This document shows positions 1 to 6,910 of a stretch of 23,950 nt of DNA, piece after piece. The notes under the pieces were generated by a model. That model had not been told where the DNA came from and did no database searches. It worked only from the letters and a program-made list of their open reading frames with translations. The stretch lies in NCBI GenBank assembly GCA_964437945.1, contig CAYTJF010000064.1, positions 1 through 23,950 on the forward strand, read 5' to 3'. Within the stretch, counting starts at the first letter, position 1, and every line of letters begins with the position of its first letter. A program made the position numbers and the translations under genes. The stretch comes from Granulosicoccus sp964437945. GTDB taxonomy: Bacteria; Pseudomonadota; Gammaproteobacteria; Granulosicoccales; Granulosicoccaceae.

Positions 1-54
1 GTTCAGGTTCAGGTTCAGGTTCAGGTTCAGGTTCAGGTTCAGGTTCAGGTTCAG
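1..54. repeat. Nine perfect GTTCAG hexanucleotide repeats
   Basis: Nine uninterrupted copies of GTTCAG start at the first base of the window, so the true number may be higher. On the minus strand they are in frame with the lipoprotein gene and encode (Pro-Glu)n. Copy-number changes would alter protein length in steps of two residues without a frameshift. Confidence 0.95.
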
Positions 55-553
55 GGGAAAATGCCGGCTCAGGTGTAGGTGTAAGTTCTGATGTCGATTG
101 CGGTATTGGCGTAGTTGTTGGCTCTGTCATTGGAGCTAACACAACTGTTGGTTGTGTTTCATCCGTGGGAGTTTCTGTCAATGCTTGTGCTGGTGTCTCA
201 ATCGAGACAGATTCTGCAGTGACAGGCGGTCTTGGTGCCTCAAGCACTGCAACGCTCTCAGATGCAGGTGCAGGAACATGTTCGATTGAATTAGATTGCT
301 GAAACGGAGCAGTCGTTGCTGTGGGCACCCCTGCTACTATCGGCAGTAACAAATTACCTGAAAATTCATTGGGTGTCGGAGATCCGGGAACAGCCCCTGT
401 ACTTTCTGCCGTGTTATTCGGCAAATTATTCGCAGCGCCTATTTCTGGATTGGGTTCAGAATCTGTTGCTGCAGAACTACACCCTTGAATAGCGGCAGCA
501 ATGAGAAGAGCCATATACCCGTGGTGGCGACGCCGGCAGTTGTTATCAATCAC
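1..553 (-). CDS. Putative lipoprotein with Pro-Glu repeat, 3' end missing
   Basis: The frame is open for 184 codons from a GTG at 553 to the window edge. The first 25 residues form a lipoprotein signal: a basic start (RRRHH), a short hydrophobic stretch (MALLIAAAI) and IQGC with the lipidated Cys at residue 25. Gln at the -2 position of the lipobox is unusual. The rest is rich in Pro, Thr, Glu and Ser with no recognisable domain. It ends in a perfect Pro-Glu dipeptide run (residues about 167-184) that continues off the edge. A GAGG lies about 7 nt before the GTG; an internal ATG at 514 would leave almost no charged n-region, so GTG is preferred. An extended Pro-Glu tract usually acts as a stiff linker that holds a C-terminal domain away from the membrane, but that domain is outside the window. 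It is transcribed away from the exopolysaccharide genes. Function unknown. Confidence 0.7.
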   Translation of the reverse strand, partial: MIDNNCRRRHHGYMALLIAAAIQGCSSAATDSEPNPEIGAANNLPNNTAESTGAVPGSPTPNEFSGNLLLPIVAGVPTATTAPFQQSNSIEHVPAPASESVAVLEAPRPPVTAESVSIETPAQALTETPTDETQPTVVLAPMTEPTTTPIPQSTSELTPTPEPAFSPEPEPEPEPEPEPEPEPE

Positions 554-1066
554 GTTTGTGCCTCAAGTTTGGTTTGACTGATTCGTGCGCAAAAATAGAC
601 GCCTTAAGCGTTGCTCAATGTTTGCAAAGCCTTTAGCGACTGGGTCAAAGACTGTTAAAGAGACTCCGTTGGCAACTTGTTGCAAAAGCGATATCGCCAG
701 CAAATTGTCACGACAACATGCACAGGATTTCCAAAATTGAGACTTGATCTGCAGTACGACTGTGAACTAGTCGAAACTTCGAGTTTGGAAAAAAATTTTT
801 ATGAAAAAGTACCAATAGTTTCTGGCAGGTAATGCGGTTATTTGTTGCCGGCCAATGAGTAAATATCACTACGAGTTTGGATATAAAGGTTTTTCAAGGA
901 AAGTAACAATAGTTTCTGGTAGGTAATGCTGCTGTTTGTTGCCGGTTAATGAGTGTGCATCTGCGCTATATCGACAATCGTCCTTGATGCTTGCGTTATA
1001 GTATTCTTGTTAAAAAGTGAATAAAACGGTTAAAATAGTGGGACTGGTAAACCTCAACTTGTTCAA
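554..1066. other. 513-bp divergent intergenic region, no convincing gene
   Basis: This lies between the minus-strand lipoprotein gene and the plus-strand exopolysaccharide genes, so it should carry both promoters. I see no protein gene, only reading frames of up to about 23 codons. The main structure is the ~80-bp tandem duplication at 780-954. Downstream of it, TATAGT at 997-1002 is a plausible -10 box, but the best -35 candidate (TCGACA at 971-976) is spaced 20 nt away, so the promoter call is weak. No terminator or structured RNA was recognised. Confidence 0.6.
780..954. repeat. Imperfect tandem duplication, two ~80-bp units
   Basis: Unit 1 spans about 780-860 and unit 2 about 872-954, a period of about 92 bp. 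Both begin CGAGTTTGGA. Both share a long core, with ACCAATAGTTTCTGGCAGGTAA in unit 1 matching AACAATAGTTTCTGGTAGGT in unit 2. Both then continue through TTTGTTGCCGG and end in AATGAGT. Between positions 809-860 and 902-954 only about eight bases differ. The duplication sits 110-290 bp upstream of the first exopolysaccharide gene, where duplicated regulator sites would be expected. No known operator was recognised. Confidence 0.9.
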
Positions 1067-1828
1067 ATGACTGCCACGGAATTCGATACGTACAAAGTGC
1101 TTCATCCCAACTATTGTGCGCTGAGTTGTAAGGATGCCGCCATGGTTATTGTGGATAAGGCTAGGCGGAGTCAAAGTTTTGGTGTTACTGCTCTGGCTGT
1201 ACATGGATTGGTAGAATCAATTACAGAGCCATCTCTGGGCGAAAAGATAAACCGAATAGATATGATAGTGCCCGATGGACAACCGGTTGTATGGGCGCTA
1301 AATAATCTCTACAAGCTTGGTATACCGTTCAAATTGCCAGGACCAACTTTAACGCTTGAAGTATTGAAGCAAGCCGATAACTATAATCTTAAAGTGTTTT
1401 TATTTGGTAGTACCGCTGATACTTTGTCTAAATTTAAACAGCATATAGAAACGACCTACCCAGGATTGGAGGTTTGCGGAATACATGAAGATCGGTTTCG
1501 CGATGCCACCGAGCGTGAAGACGAAGAAGACATAAAAAAGATCAATGCCTCGGGTGCGCAGATTGTGCTGGTAGGTCGGGGGTGCCCTAGACAGGAGCAT
1601 TGGGTGGCTGATCATGTTGGAAAAATAGACGCTGCCATGATGGCGGTAGGTGCTGCATTTGATTATCACGCTGGAAAGCTGGCTCGAGCGCCCTTGTGGA
1701 TGCAAAAATTTGGGTTAGAGTGGTTTTATCGATTGCTGCAAGAACCTAATCGATTGTGGAAACGCTATTTGGTCACTAACTCCATATTTATTTTACGATT
1801 CGCGAAGCAAAAGATGCTTGGTGGCTGA
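1067..1828 (+). CDS. WecG/TagA/CpsF-family glycosyltransferase
   Basis: This 253-residue protein is a GT26-type enzyme (WecG/TagA/CpsF), which normally adds a sugar from a nucleotide donor to an undecaprenyl-diphosphate-linked sugar at the inner face of the membrane. Visible family landmarks are VPDG (residues 68-71, with the conserved Asp at 70), VVW, KLPGPT, LFGS, VGRGCPRQEHW (169-179), VGAAFDYHAGK (194-204) and GLEWFYRLLQEPNRLWKRYL near the C-terminus. That last stretch is characteristic of the family. Length is normal. ATG at 1067 is the first start in this frame after a stop at 1031-1033; no clear ribosome-binding site precedes it. As first gene of the locus it probably performs an early transfer after the WcaJ-type enzyme encoded two genes downstream. 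Donor and acceptor cannot be told from sequence. Confidence 0.92.
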   Translation: MTATEFDTYKVLHPNYCALSCKDAAMVIVDKARRSQSFGVTALAVHGLVESITEPSLGEKINRIDMIVPDGQPVVWALNNLYKLGIPFKLPGPTLTLEVLKQADNYNLKVFLFGSTADTLSKFKQHIETTYPGLEVCGIHEDRFRDATEREDEEDIKKINASGAQIVLVGRGCPRQEHWVADHVGKIDAAMMAVGAAFDYHAGKLARAPLWMQKFGLEWFYRLLQEPNRLWKRYLVTNSIFILRFAKQKMLGG

Positions 1829-1895
1829 CTAAGAAAAGTTAGCGATGAAGAACACAAGGATCTACAAGCATTGGAACTATAAGTTTTGGAGTTTC

Positions 1896-1930
1896 AGGCG
1901 AGTGCGCTTTAGGCGAGGGGGCTTTAGGCG
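1896..1930 (+). repeat. 15-nt tandem repeat that also supplies a ribosome-binding site
   Basis: Two 15-nt units, AGGCGAGTGCGCTTT (1896-1910) and AGGCGAGGGGGCTTT (1911-1925), are followed by a third partial AGGCG (1926-1930). The third AGG lies 5 nt before the ATG of the epimerase gene and is probably its Shine-Dalgarno sequence. The purine-rich GAGGGGG of the second unit could compete for ribosome binding. Confidence 0.8.
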
Positions 1931-1933
1931 TTT

Positions 1934-2986
1934 ATGAGAAAACTTCTCGTAACCGGCGCCGCTGGTCTTATTGGTAGTGAAGTCGTTGCCTATTTCTCCA
2001 GTCACGATTGGAATATCCAAGGTGTAGATAACAACATGCGGGCCGATTTTTTCGGACCAAAAGGTGATACTACCTGGAACACCCATCGCATGGAAGCGAG
2101 CATGCCGGGTTATAAGTGCGTTGACGTTGACATTCGCGATCGTGATGCCATGATGAGCATGGTTGCGCATTTCAAACCGGATGCGGTAGTGCACACTGCA
2201 GCCCAGCCAAGCCATGATCTGGCGGCATCAAGACCATTTGATGACTTTGACGTTAATGCAGTTGGTACCTTGAATCTGCTTGAAGCCGTAAGACAGTATT
2301 CGGTAAAAGTACCGTTTGTGCATATGTCAACAAACAAGGTCTATGGCGATGCCCCTAATGATCTTGCGTTAACTGAACTAGATACCCGTTGGGATTATGC
2401 AGACAAGGAGTATTACGACGGTATAAAAGAATCATTCAGTATTGATCAATCCAAGCATTCTGTTTTTGGTGCGAGTAAAGTTGCCGCTGATGTTATGGTG
2501 CAGGAATACGGGCGCTACTTCGATATGAACACATGCTGTTTGCGTGGTGGTTGTTTGACTGGACCTAATCATTCAGGGGTTGAGTTGCATGGGTTTATCA
2601 GTTATCTGGTTCGATGTAATCTTGAAGAACGTTTGTACACTATATTTGGTTACAAGGGTAAACAGGTCAGGGACAATATTCACTCCTTAGATGTTGCAAG
2701 CTTTGTTCATCATTATATTGAAAAACCGCGCAGTGCAGAGGTCTATAATTTGGGAGGTGGACGCGACAACTCTATTTCAATCTTAGAAGCGTTTAATCTC
2801 ATTTCATCGATCTCTGGAAACGACATGCAATACGAATACAGTGATCAAAATCGCAGTGGTGATCATATTTGTTATATCTCTGATCTGAGTAAATTGCGTC
2901 AGCATTACCCCCAGTGGTCAATAACCAAAGACCTAAAAACCACTTTCGAAGAAATCTACGCCTCTTGGAAACAACGCGACGCTTAA
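1934..2986 (+). CDS. NAD-dependent sugar epimerase, CDP-paratose 2-epimerase-like
   Basis: This 350-residue extended SDR protein has the NAD-binding motif TGAAGLIG (residues 7-14). The following VDNNMRADFFGPKGDTTWN block is the typical start of CDP-paratose/CDP-tyvelose 2-epimerase relatives. Other landmarks are HTAAQPSHD (87-95), MSTNKVYGDA (131-140), RGGCLTGPNHSG and VRDNIHSLDVA. The usual SDR Tyr-x-x-x-Lys is FGASK here (Phe178, Lys182). As I recall, Phe is common in this exact motif among exopolysaccharide-locus relatives, so the gene is probably intact. A CDP-sugar substrate fits the rfbG and rfbF genes downstream, but no paratose synthase is present, so the true substrate is uncertain. 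It starts at ATG 1934 with AGG 5 nt upstream. Confidence 0.85.
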   Translation: MRKLLVTGAAGLIGSEVVAYFSSHDWNIQGVDNNMRADFFGPKGDTTWNTHRMEASMPGYKCVDVDIRDRDAMMSMVAHFKPDAVVHTAAQPSHDLAASRPFDDFDVNAVGTLNLLEAVRQYSVKVPFVHMSTNKVYGDAPNDLALTELDTRWDYADKEYYDGIKESFSIDQSKHSVFGASKVAADVMVQEYGRYFDMNTCCLRGGCLTGPNHSGVELHGFISYLVRCNLEERLYTIFGYKGKQVRDNIHSLDVASFVHHYIEKPRSAEVYNLGGGRDNSISILEAFNLISSISGNDMQYEYSDQNRSGDHICYISDLSKLRQHYPQWSITKDLKTTFEEIYASWKQRDA

Positions 2987-3004
2987 CTGACGCTCAACAC
3001 TTGT

Positions 3005-4399
3005 ATGAACGCGTTAAAACACATCAATAAAGGGCTTAATCGAGCCATCGATGTTTGTATTGTTCTGCTCAGTTCCCTGTTGGTTCATTGGCTGTACTTT
3101 GGTGATCTAAATATCATCCCAGTAAGGATGATTGTGCTGCTTTTCAGTATTGGTGCTACCTACGCATTCTTTGTGCTCGGGGGCTTGTATGCCAGCCGAG
3201 ACGGGCTTCGTCTGGATGAAGAACTTAGTCGGCTGACGGTTTCGTTTTCGTTGATGGTGCTAGCCACGGGTTTGTTTGCGTTTCTTTCAAAAATTGCCAT
3301 AGACGTATCGCGTTTCTGGTTTGGTATGTACATATTATTGACGTATTTTGGCCTGATTAGTTATCGCATGCTGCATCGTTATTATCTGATTTGGCAGCGC
3401 CGACAAGGCCGATATAGCCAATCGATTGTGATTGCTGGTACAGGAGCACTATGTTCATTAACACTTAAACGATTACATGAACAGAAGTGGGTTGGCATTA
3501 AAGTTGATGGTGTATTTGATGATCAGATAAGAGATGGCTTGGAGAATGTTGAACTTAGCGGCAGCTTGAAAGATATCCCGGCTCATGTAGAGCAGAGGCG
3601 CAGCGGTGGTCATCCGATTGATCAGGTTTGGGTGGCTTTGCCACTGAAGGAAGAAGATGCGATTACTGAATTGGTGGAATCGTTAAAAGATTCATCGGCG
3701 GATATTTGTATTGTGCCAGATGTATTTGCTAACCATCTTCTCAACGGTACACAGTTTCATATTGCCGATTTGTCTATTGTAAACGTCTCGGAAGTCCGCC
3801 TGACTCCGTTTGGTGAATGGTTTAAAACTGGGTTTGACTATATCGCCGCAGTAGTGGCAGTAGTCCTGTTTATGCCCATTATGTTTGTTATTGGTTGTTT
3901 AATATGGCTCGATTCACCAGGTAGAATTCTGTTCAAGCAGCGTCGCTATGGTATTGATGGTCAGGAAATTGAAGTTTGGAAATTCAGAACCATGACGGTT
4001 TTACAAGATGGTGATGACGTGCGCCAGGCTACAGCCAATGATTTGCGCGTCACAGACATTGGACGGTTTTTACGTCGCACCTCGCTCGACGAGTTGCCAC
4101 AGTTTTTCAATGTTTTACAGGGCCGAATGTCGGTCGTTGGACCCAGACCTCATGCGGTTTCTCACAATGAGGAATACCGAAAAAAGATTCACGGCTACAT
4201 GATGCGACATAAAATTAAGCCTGGCATCACCGGATGGGCTCAAGTCAATGGCTGGCGTGGTGAAACTGATACGTTGGAGAAAATGGAAAATCGTGTGCGC
4301 TATGACCTGGAGTACATCAAAAATTGGTCAGCATGGTTGGACATTAAGATTATCTGGTTAACTATTCTGAACGGATTCAACAACAAAAATGCGTATTAG
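3005..4399 (+). CDS. wcaJ: Undecaprenyl-phosphate sugar-1-phosphate transferase, WcaJ type
   Basis: This 464-residue polyprenyl glycosylphosphotransferase is an inner-membrane enzyme that starts repeat-unit assembly by moving a hexose-1-phosphate, usually glucose, from a UDP-sugar to undecaprenyl phosphate. Four hydrophobic segments lie in the first ~125 residues. A CoA-binding-like Rossmann region follows (SIVIAGTGALC). A further membrane helix near residues 280-305 leads into the catalytic Bac_transf domain, with FKQRRYG, WKFRTM, RRTSLDELPQFFNVLQG, MSVVGPRPHA, KPGITGWAQVNGWRGETD and the C-terminal RVRYDLEYIKNWS. The full N-terminal part plus the GWRGETDTLEKME region fits the WcaJ glucose class rather than the short WbaP-like core. 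ATG at 3005 follows the epimerase stop by 18 nt; no obvious ribosome-binding site. Confidence 0.93.
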   Translation: MNALKHINKGLNRAIDVCIVLLSSLLVHWLYFGDLNIIPVRMIVLLFSIGATYAFFVLGGLYASRDGLRLDEELSRLTVSFSLMVLATGLFAFLSKIAIDVSRFWFGMYILLTYFGLISYRMLHRYYLIWQRRQGRYSQSIVIAGTGALCSLTLKRLHEQKWVGIKVDGVFDDQIRDGLENVELSGSLKDIPAHVEQRRSGGHPIDQVWVALPLKEEDAITELVESLKDSSADICIVPDVFANHLLNGTQFHIADLSIVNVSEVRLTPFGEWFKTGFDYIAAVVAVVLFMPIMFVIGCLIWLDSPGRILFKQRRYGIDGQEIEVWKFRTMTVLQDGDDVRQATANDLRVTDIGRFLRRTSLDELPQFFNVLQGRMSVVGPRPHAVSHNEEYRKKIHGYMMRHKIKPGITGWAQVNGWRGETDTLEKMENRVRYDLEYIKNWSAWLDIKIIWLTILNGFNNKNAY

Positions 4400-4415
4400 T
4401 TAAGAATGCGTATTA
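4388..4415. repeat. Short direct repeat across the wcaJ stop codon
   Basis: AATGCGTATTA occurs at 4388-4398 and again at 4405-4415, 17 nt apart. The first copy contains the last codons and most of the stop of the wcaJ-like gene. It looks like a small local duplication; no function is suggested. Confidence 0.7.
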
Positions 4416-4461
4416 ATCTGTTCACACGCCGTAAGGCCTGTGCAAGGTCAAAATAACTGCA

Positions 4462-5784
4462 ATGATATTACTCGACACAGCGCTTGCCAAACGCGCCAAA
4501 GAAGGTCGCCCAATAAGGGCCGCACTTATTGGTTCAGGTTTTATGGGTGCGGGTATTATTAATCAAATTGTTCGCTATTGTCCGGGTATTCACCTTGTTG
4601 TCGTTGCTAATCGAACACCGTCTAAGGCGGTGGACGCTTATAAGGCTGCCGGTATCACTAAAGTTGAATTGGTAGACTCTGCGGCAAAAGTCGATGAGCT
4701 GGTCCGCACTAACGGATACGGTGTTGCCGATGACTATCGGCACGTATTAGAATCTGAAACAATTGACGTTGTTGTTGAATCAACAGGGCATGTCGAATTC
4801 GGTGCAAAGTTTATTTGCGCTGCGATTGAACATGGAAAAGACGTTGTCAACATGAATGCAGAGCTTGATGCCACGGTGGGGCCATGGCTTAAAGTACTTG
4901 CCGATAGAGCTGGCGTTATTGTTACCGGGTGCGATGGTGATCAACCTGCGGTACAAATTAACTTGTGTCGTTTTGTTGAGAGCATTGGTTTAAAGCCCAT
5001 GGTGTGCGGAAATATAAAAGGGCTGCAAGACCGCTATCGTACCCCTGAAACACAGGCTAGCTTTGCAAAAGAATGGGGCCAAACGGCCACCATGGTGACA
5101 AGCTTTGCTGATGGTACAAAAATATCGTTTGAGCAGGCAATCGTTGCCAACGCTACTGGCATGCAGGTGGCAACACGCGGCATGATTGGGCATAACCATG
5201 ATGGCCATGTAGATGACATGGTTGACTGGTACGATCTCGATATGTTGCGCGAAAAGGGCGGTATCGTGGACTATGTGGTAGGCCCAAAGCCGGGTCCGGG
5301 TGTGTTTGTGTTTGCTGAGAACCGAGATGATCATATTCAACAACACTACCTGAACTATGGCAAGCTGGGTAAAGGCCCATTGTATAGTTTCTACATTCCA
5401 TATCACCTGACCGTGCTTGAAGTACCTTTATCCATCGCAAGAGTGGCATTGTTTCGTGATGAAATCATTGTCCCTAAAAACGAAATAGTTGTGGATGTTG
5501 TTGCCATTGCCAAGACCGACCTTAGCGCTGGCGATGTTATTGACGACCTCGGTGGATTCAAGACCTACGGTGTTTGCGAAAATGCGGCCACAGTTGTGAA
5601 CGAACAACTATTGCCTATGGGCATTGCTGAAGGTGCAATCATGAAACACGATGTAAAAAAAGATCAGGCAATAACCTACGCTAACGTCCAATTGCCTAAA
5701 GGTCGAATTGCCAATGAACTGCGAATGGCACAAGACAATCATTTTGTTGGTAGAAGCCCTGTCAAAATGATCGCTGGAGCATAG
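4462..5784 (+). CDS. DXR-II/DRL-like NAD(P)-dependent oxidoreductase with SAF domain
   Basis: This 440-residue protein has an N-terminal homoserine-dehydrogenase-like Rossmann fold: ALIGSGFMGAG at residues 21-31, and VVVANR ending at Arg51, which may favour NADPH. A central catalytic region includes VVESTGHVEFGAK, DVVNMNAELDA, TGCDGDQPA and GNIKGLQDRYRTPET. The C-terminal SAF domain includes AKTDLSAGDVIDDLGGFKTYG. This architecture and length match the DRL (DXR-like, DXR-II) family described from Brucella, where one member replaces 1-deoxyxylulose-5-phosphate reductoisomerase. Many relatives have unknown substrates. Lying between wcaJ and rfbG, only 7 nt before the latter, it probably acts in nucleotide-sugar synthesis rather than isoprenoid synthesis; a reduction or reductive rearrangement of a keto-sugar is my inference. 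ATG at 4462 has only a distant AAGG upstream. Confidence 0.85.
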   Translation: MILLDTALAKRAKEGRPIRAALIGSGFMGAGIINQIVRYCPGIHLVVVANRTPSKAVDAYKAAGITKVELVDSAAKVDELVRTNGYGVADDYRHVLESETIDVVVESTGHVEFGAKFICAAIEHGKDVVNMNAELDATVGPWLKVLADRAGVIVTGCDGDQPAVQINLCRFVESIGLKPMVCGNIKGLQDRYRTPETQASFAKEWGQTATMVTSFADGTKISFEQAIVANATGMQVATRGMIGHNHDGHVDDMVDWYDLDMLREKGGIVDYVVGPKPGPGVFVFAENRDDHIQQHYLNYGKLGKGPLYSFYIPYHLTVLEVPLSIARVALFRDEIIVPKNEIVVDVVAIAKTDLSAGDVIDDLGGFKTYGVCENAATVVNEQLLPMGIAEGAIMKHDVKKDQAITYANVQLPKGRIANELRMAQDNHFVGRSPVKMIAGA

Positions 5785-5791
5785 TTATTCA

Positions 5792-6898
5792 GTGAATACA
5801 CAGTTTTGGAAAGGCAAACGGGTTTTTATTACCGGCCACACTGGTTTTAAAGGTGGCTGGATGGCGATTTGGCTTTCTAATCTTGGTGCAATAGTGAAAG
5901 GTTTTTCACTCGATCCACCTACCAACCCGTCGTTGTTTTCAAGCGCTGGTATAGACAATATTGTTGAATCGGAATTGGGTGATATTCGAGACAGCAGAGT
6001 CTTGTCAGCATCAATGCAAGCGTTTAAACCTGATATCGTTTTTCATCTAGCCGCTCAGTCCATAGTCAGATTATCCTACGATGTGCCGGTTGATACATTT
6101 TCTACTAATGTCATGGGGACGGCCAACGTACTTGAATCAGTTCGTTGCATGGATGGTGTAGGTGCTGTAGTGGTAGTGACATCTGATAAATGCTACGAGA
6201 ATAACGAATGGCATTGGGGCTATCGGGAATGTGAGCCTTTGGGAGGTTACGACACCTACAGCGCCAGTAAAGCGTGCGCTGAACTGGTCACCCACTCCTA
6301 TCGCAAATCCTTTTTTCAACCACGTGTCAACGAGTCGGTCAGTGCTATTGCCAGTGCGCGTGCTGGTAATGTCATTGGTGGTGGTGACTGGGCAGCGGAC
6401 CGGTTAGTACCAGACATACTGCGTCATATTCAGATCGGAAACCCTGCAGTTATTCGTAACCCGAATGCCATCCGCCCCTGGCAGCACGTGCTAGAACCGC
6501 TGTCTGGCTATATGATGCTTGCAGCATTGTTATTTGAAAAAGGCGATGCGTTTGCGCAGGCCTGGAACTTTGGTCCTCCCGATACGGGTGCAAAATCCGT
6601 GCAATGGATGACTGAAGAGGTAATATCACAATGGGGTGGCGGAAGCTGGGAAATTGAGGATGGCGAGCACCCACACGAAGCTACTTATTTAAAGCTGGAT
6701 TGTTCAAAAGCAATAGGCAAACTGGGGTGGTTACCGGTTTGGAATCCTTCAGAAGCGTTAGCGGTTACCGTTAATTGGCATAAGGCATGGGTTGGTGGTG
6801 CGAATGTGCATGAATTGTGTATCAGAGACATTGATCGATACACAAGAAATTTTCTTCGCATCAGAGAAAAAAGCCATGGCTGTGCTGAAGTGCTTTAA
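5792..6898 (+). CDS. rfbG: CDP-glucose 4,6-dehydratase
   Basis: This 368-residue extended SDR enzyme converts CDP-glucose to CDP-4-keto-6-deoxyglucose in the cytoplasm. The N-terminal GKRVFITGHTGFKGGWMAIW (residues 8-27) is diagnostic for CDP-glucose 4,6-dehydratase. The catalytic set is present: TSDK at 130-133 and Tyr156-SAS-Lys160. Also visible are FHLAAQSIVRLSY, GNVIGGGDWAADRLVPD, IRPWQHVLEPLSGY and WNFGP. Length is normal. The start is GTG at 5792, 7 nt after the preceding stop, with GGAG about 12 nt upstream. The cytidylyltransferase that makes its substrate follows after 12 nt. The order dehydratase then transferase is the reverse of the enterobacterial rfbF-rfbG order. Confidence 0.96.
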   Translation: MNTQFWKGKRVFITGHTGFKGGWMAIWLSNLGAIVKGFSLDPPTNPSLFSSAGIDNIVESELGDIRDSRVLSASMQAFKPDIVFHLAAQSIVRLSYDVPVDTFSTNVMGTANVLESVRCMDGVGAVVVVTSDKCYENNEWHWGYRECEPLGGYDTYSASKACAELVTHSYRKSFFQPRVNESVSAIASARAGNVIGGGDWAADRLVPDILRHIQIGNPAVIRNPNAIRPWQHVLEPLSGYMMLAALLFEKGDAFAQAWNFGPPDTGAKSVQWMTEEVISQWGGGSWEIEDGEHPHEATYLKLDCSKAIGKLGWLPVWNPSEALAVTVNWHKAWVGGANVHELCIRDIDRYTRNFLRIREKSHGCAEVL

Positions 6899-6910
6899 GA
6901 GGGTGAAAAC

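Noticed and set aside
1..54. Short regular repeats at the left edge as a CRISPR array
   Set aside because: The unit is 6 nt with no spacers and is in frame with a coding sequence, so it is a microsatellite.
766..776. ACTAGTCGAAA shared with 13233-13243
   Set aside because: Shared 11-mers are expected by chance in a window of this size, and the flanks do not match.
2465..2482. The Phe in FGASK as evidence of a dead epimerase gene
   Set aside because: The frame is intact and all other motifs are present, and I recall Phe at this position in related exopolysaccharide-locus proteins.
4990..5406. Minus-strand frame of 138 codons
   Set aside because: It lies wholly inside the well-supported DRL-like gene and encodes no recognisable protein; it is a shadow of that gene.
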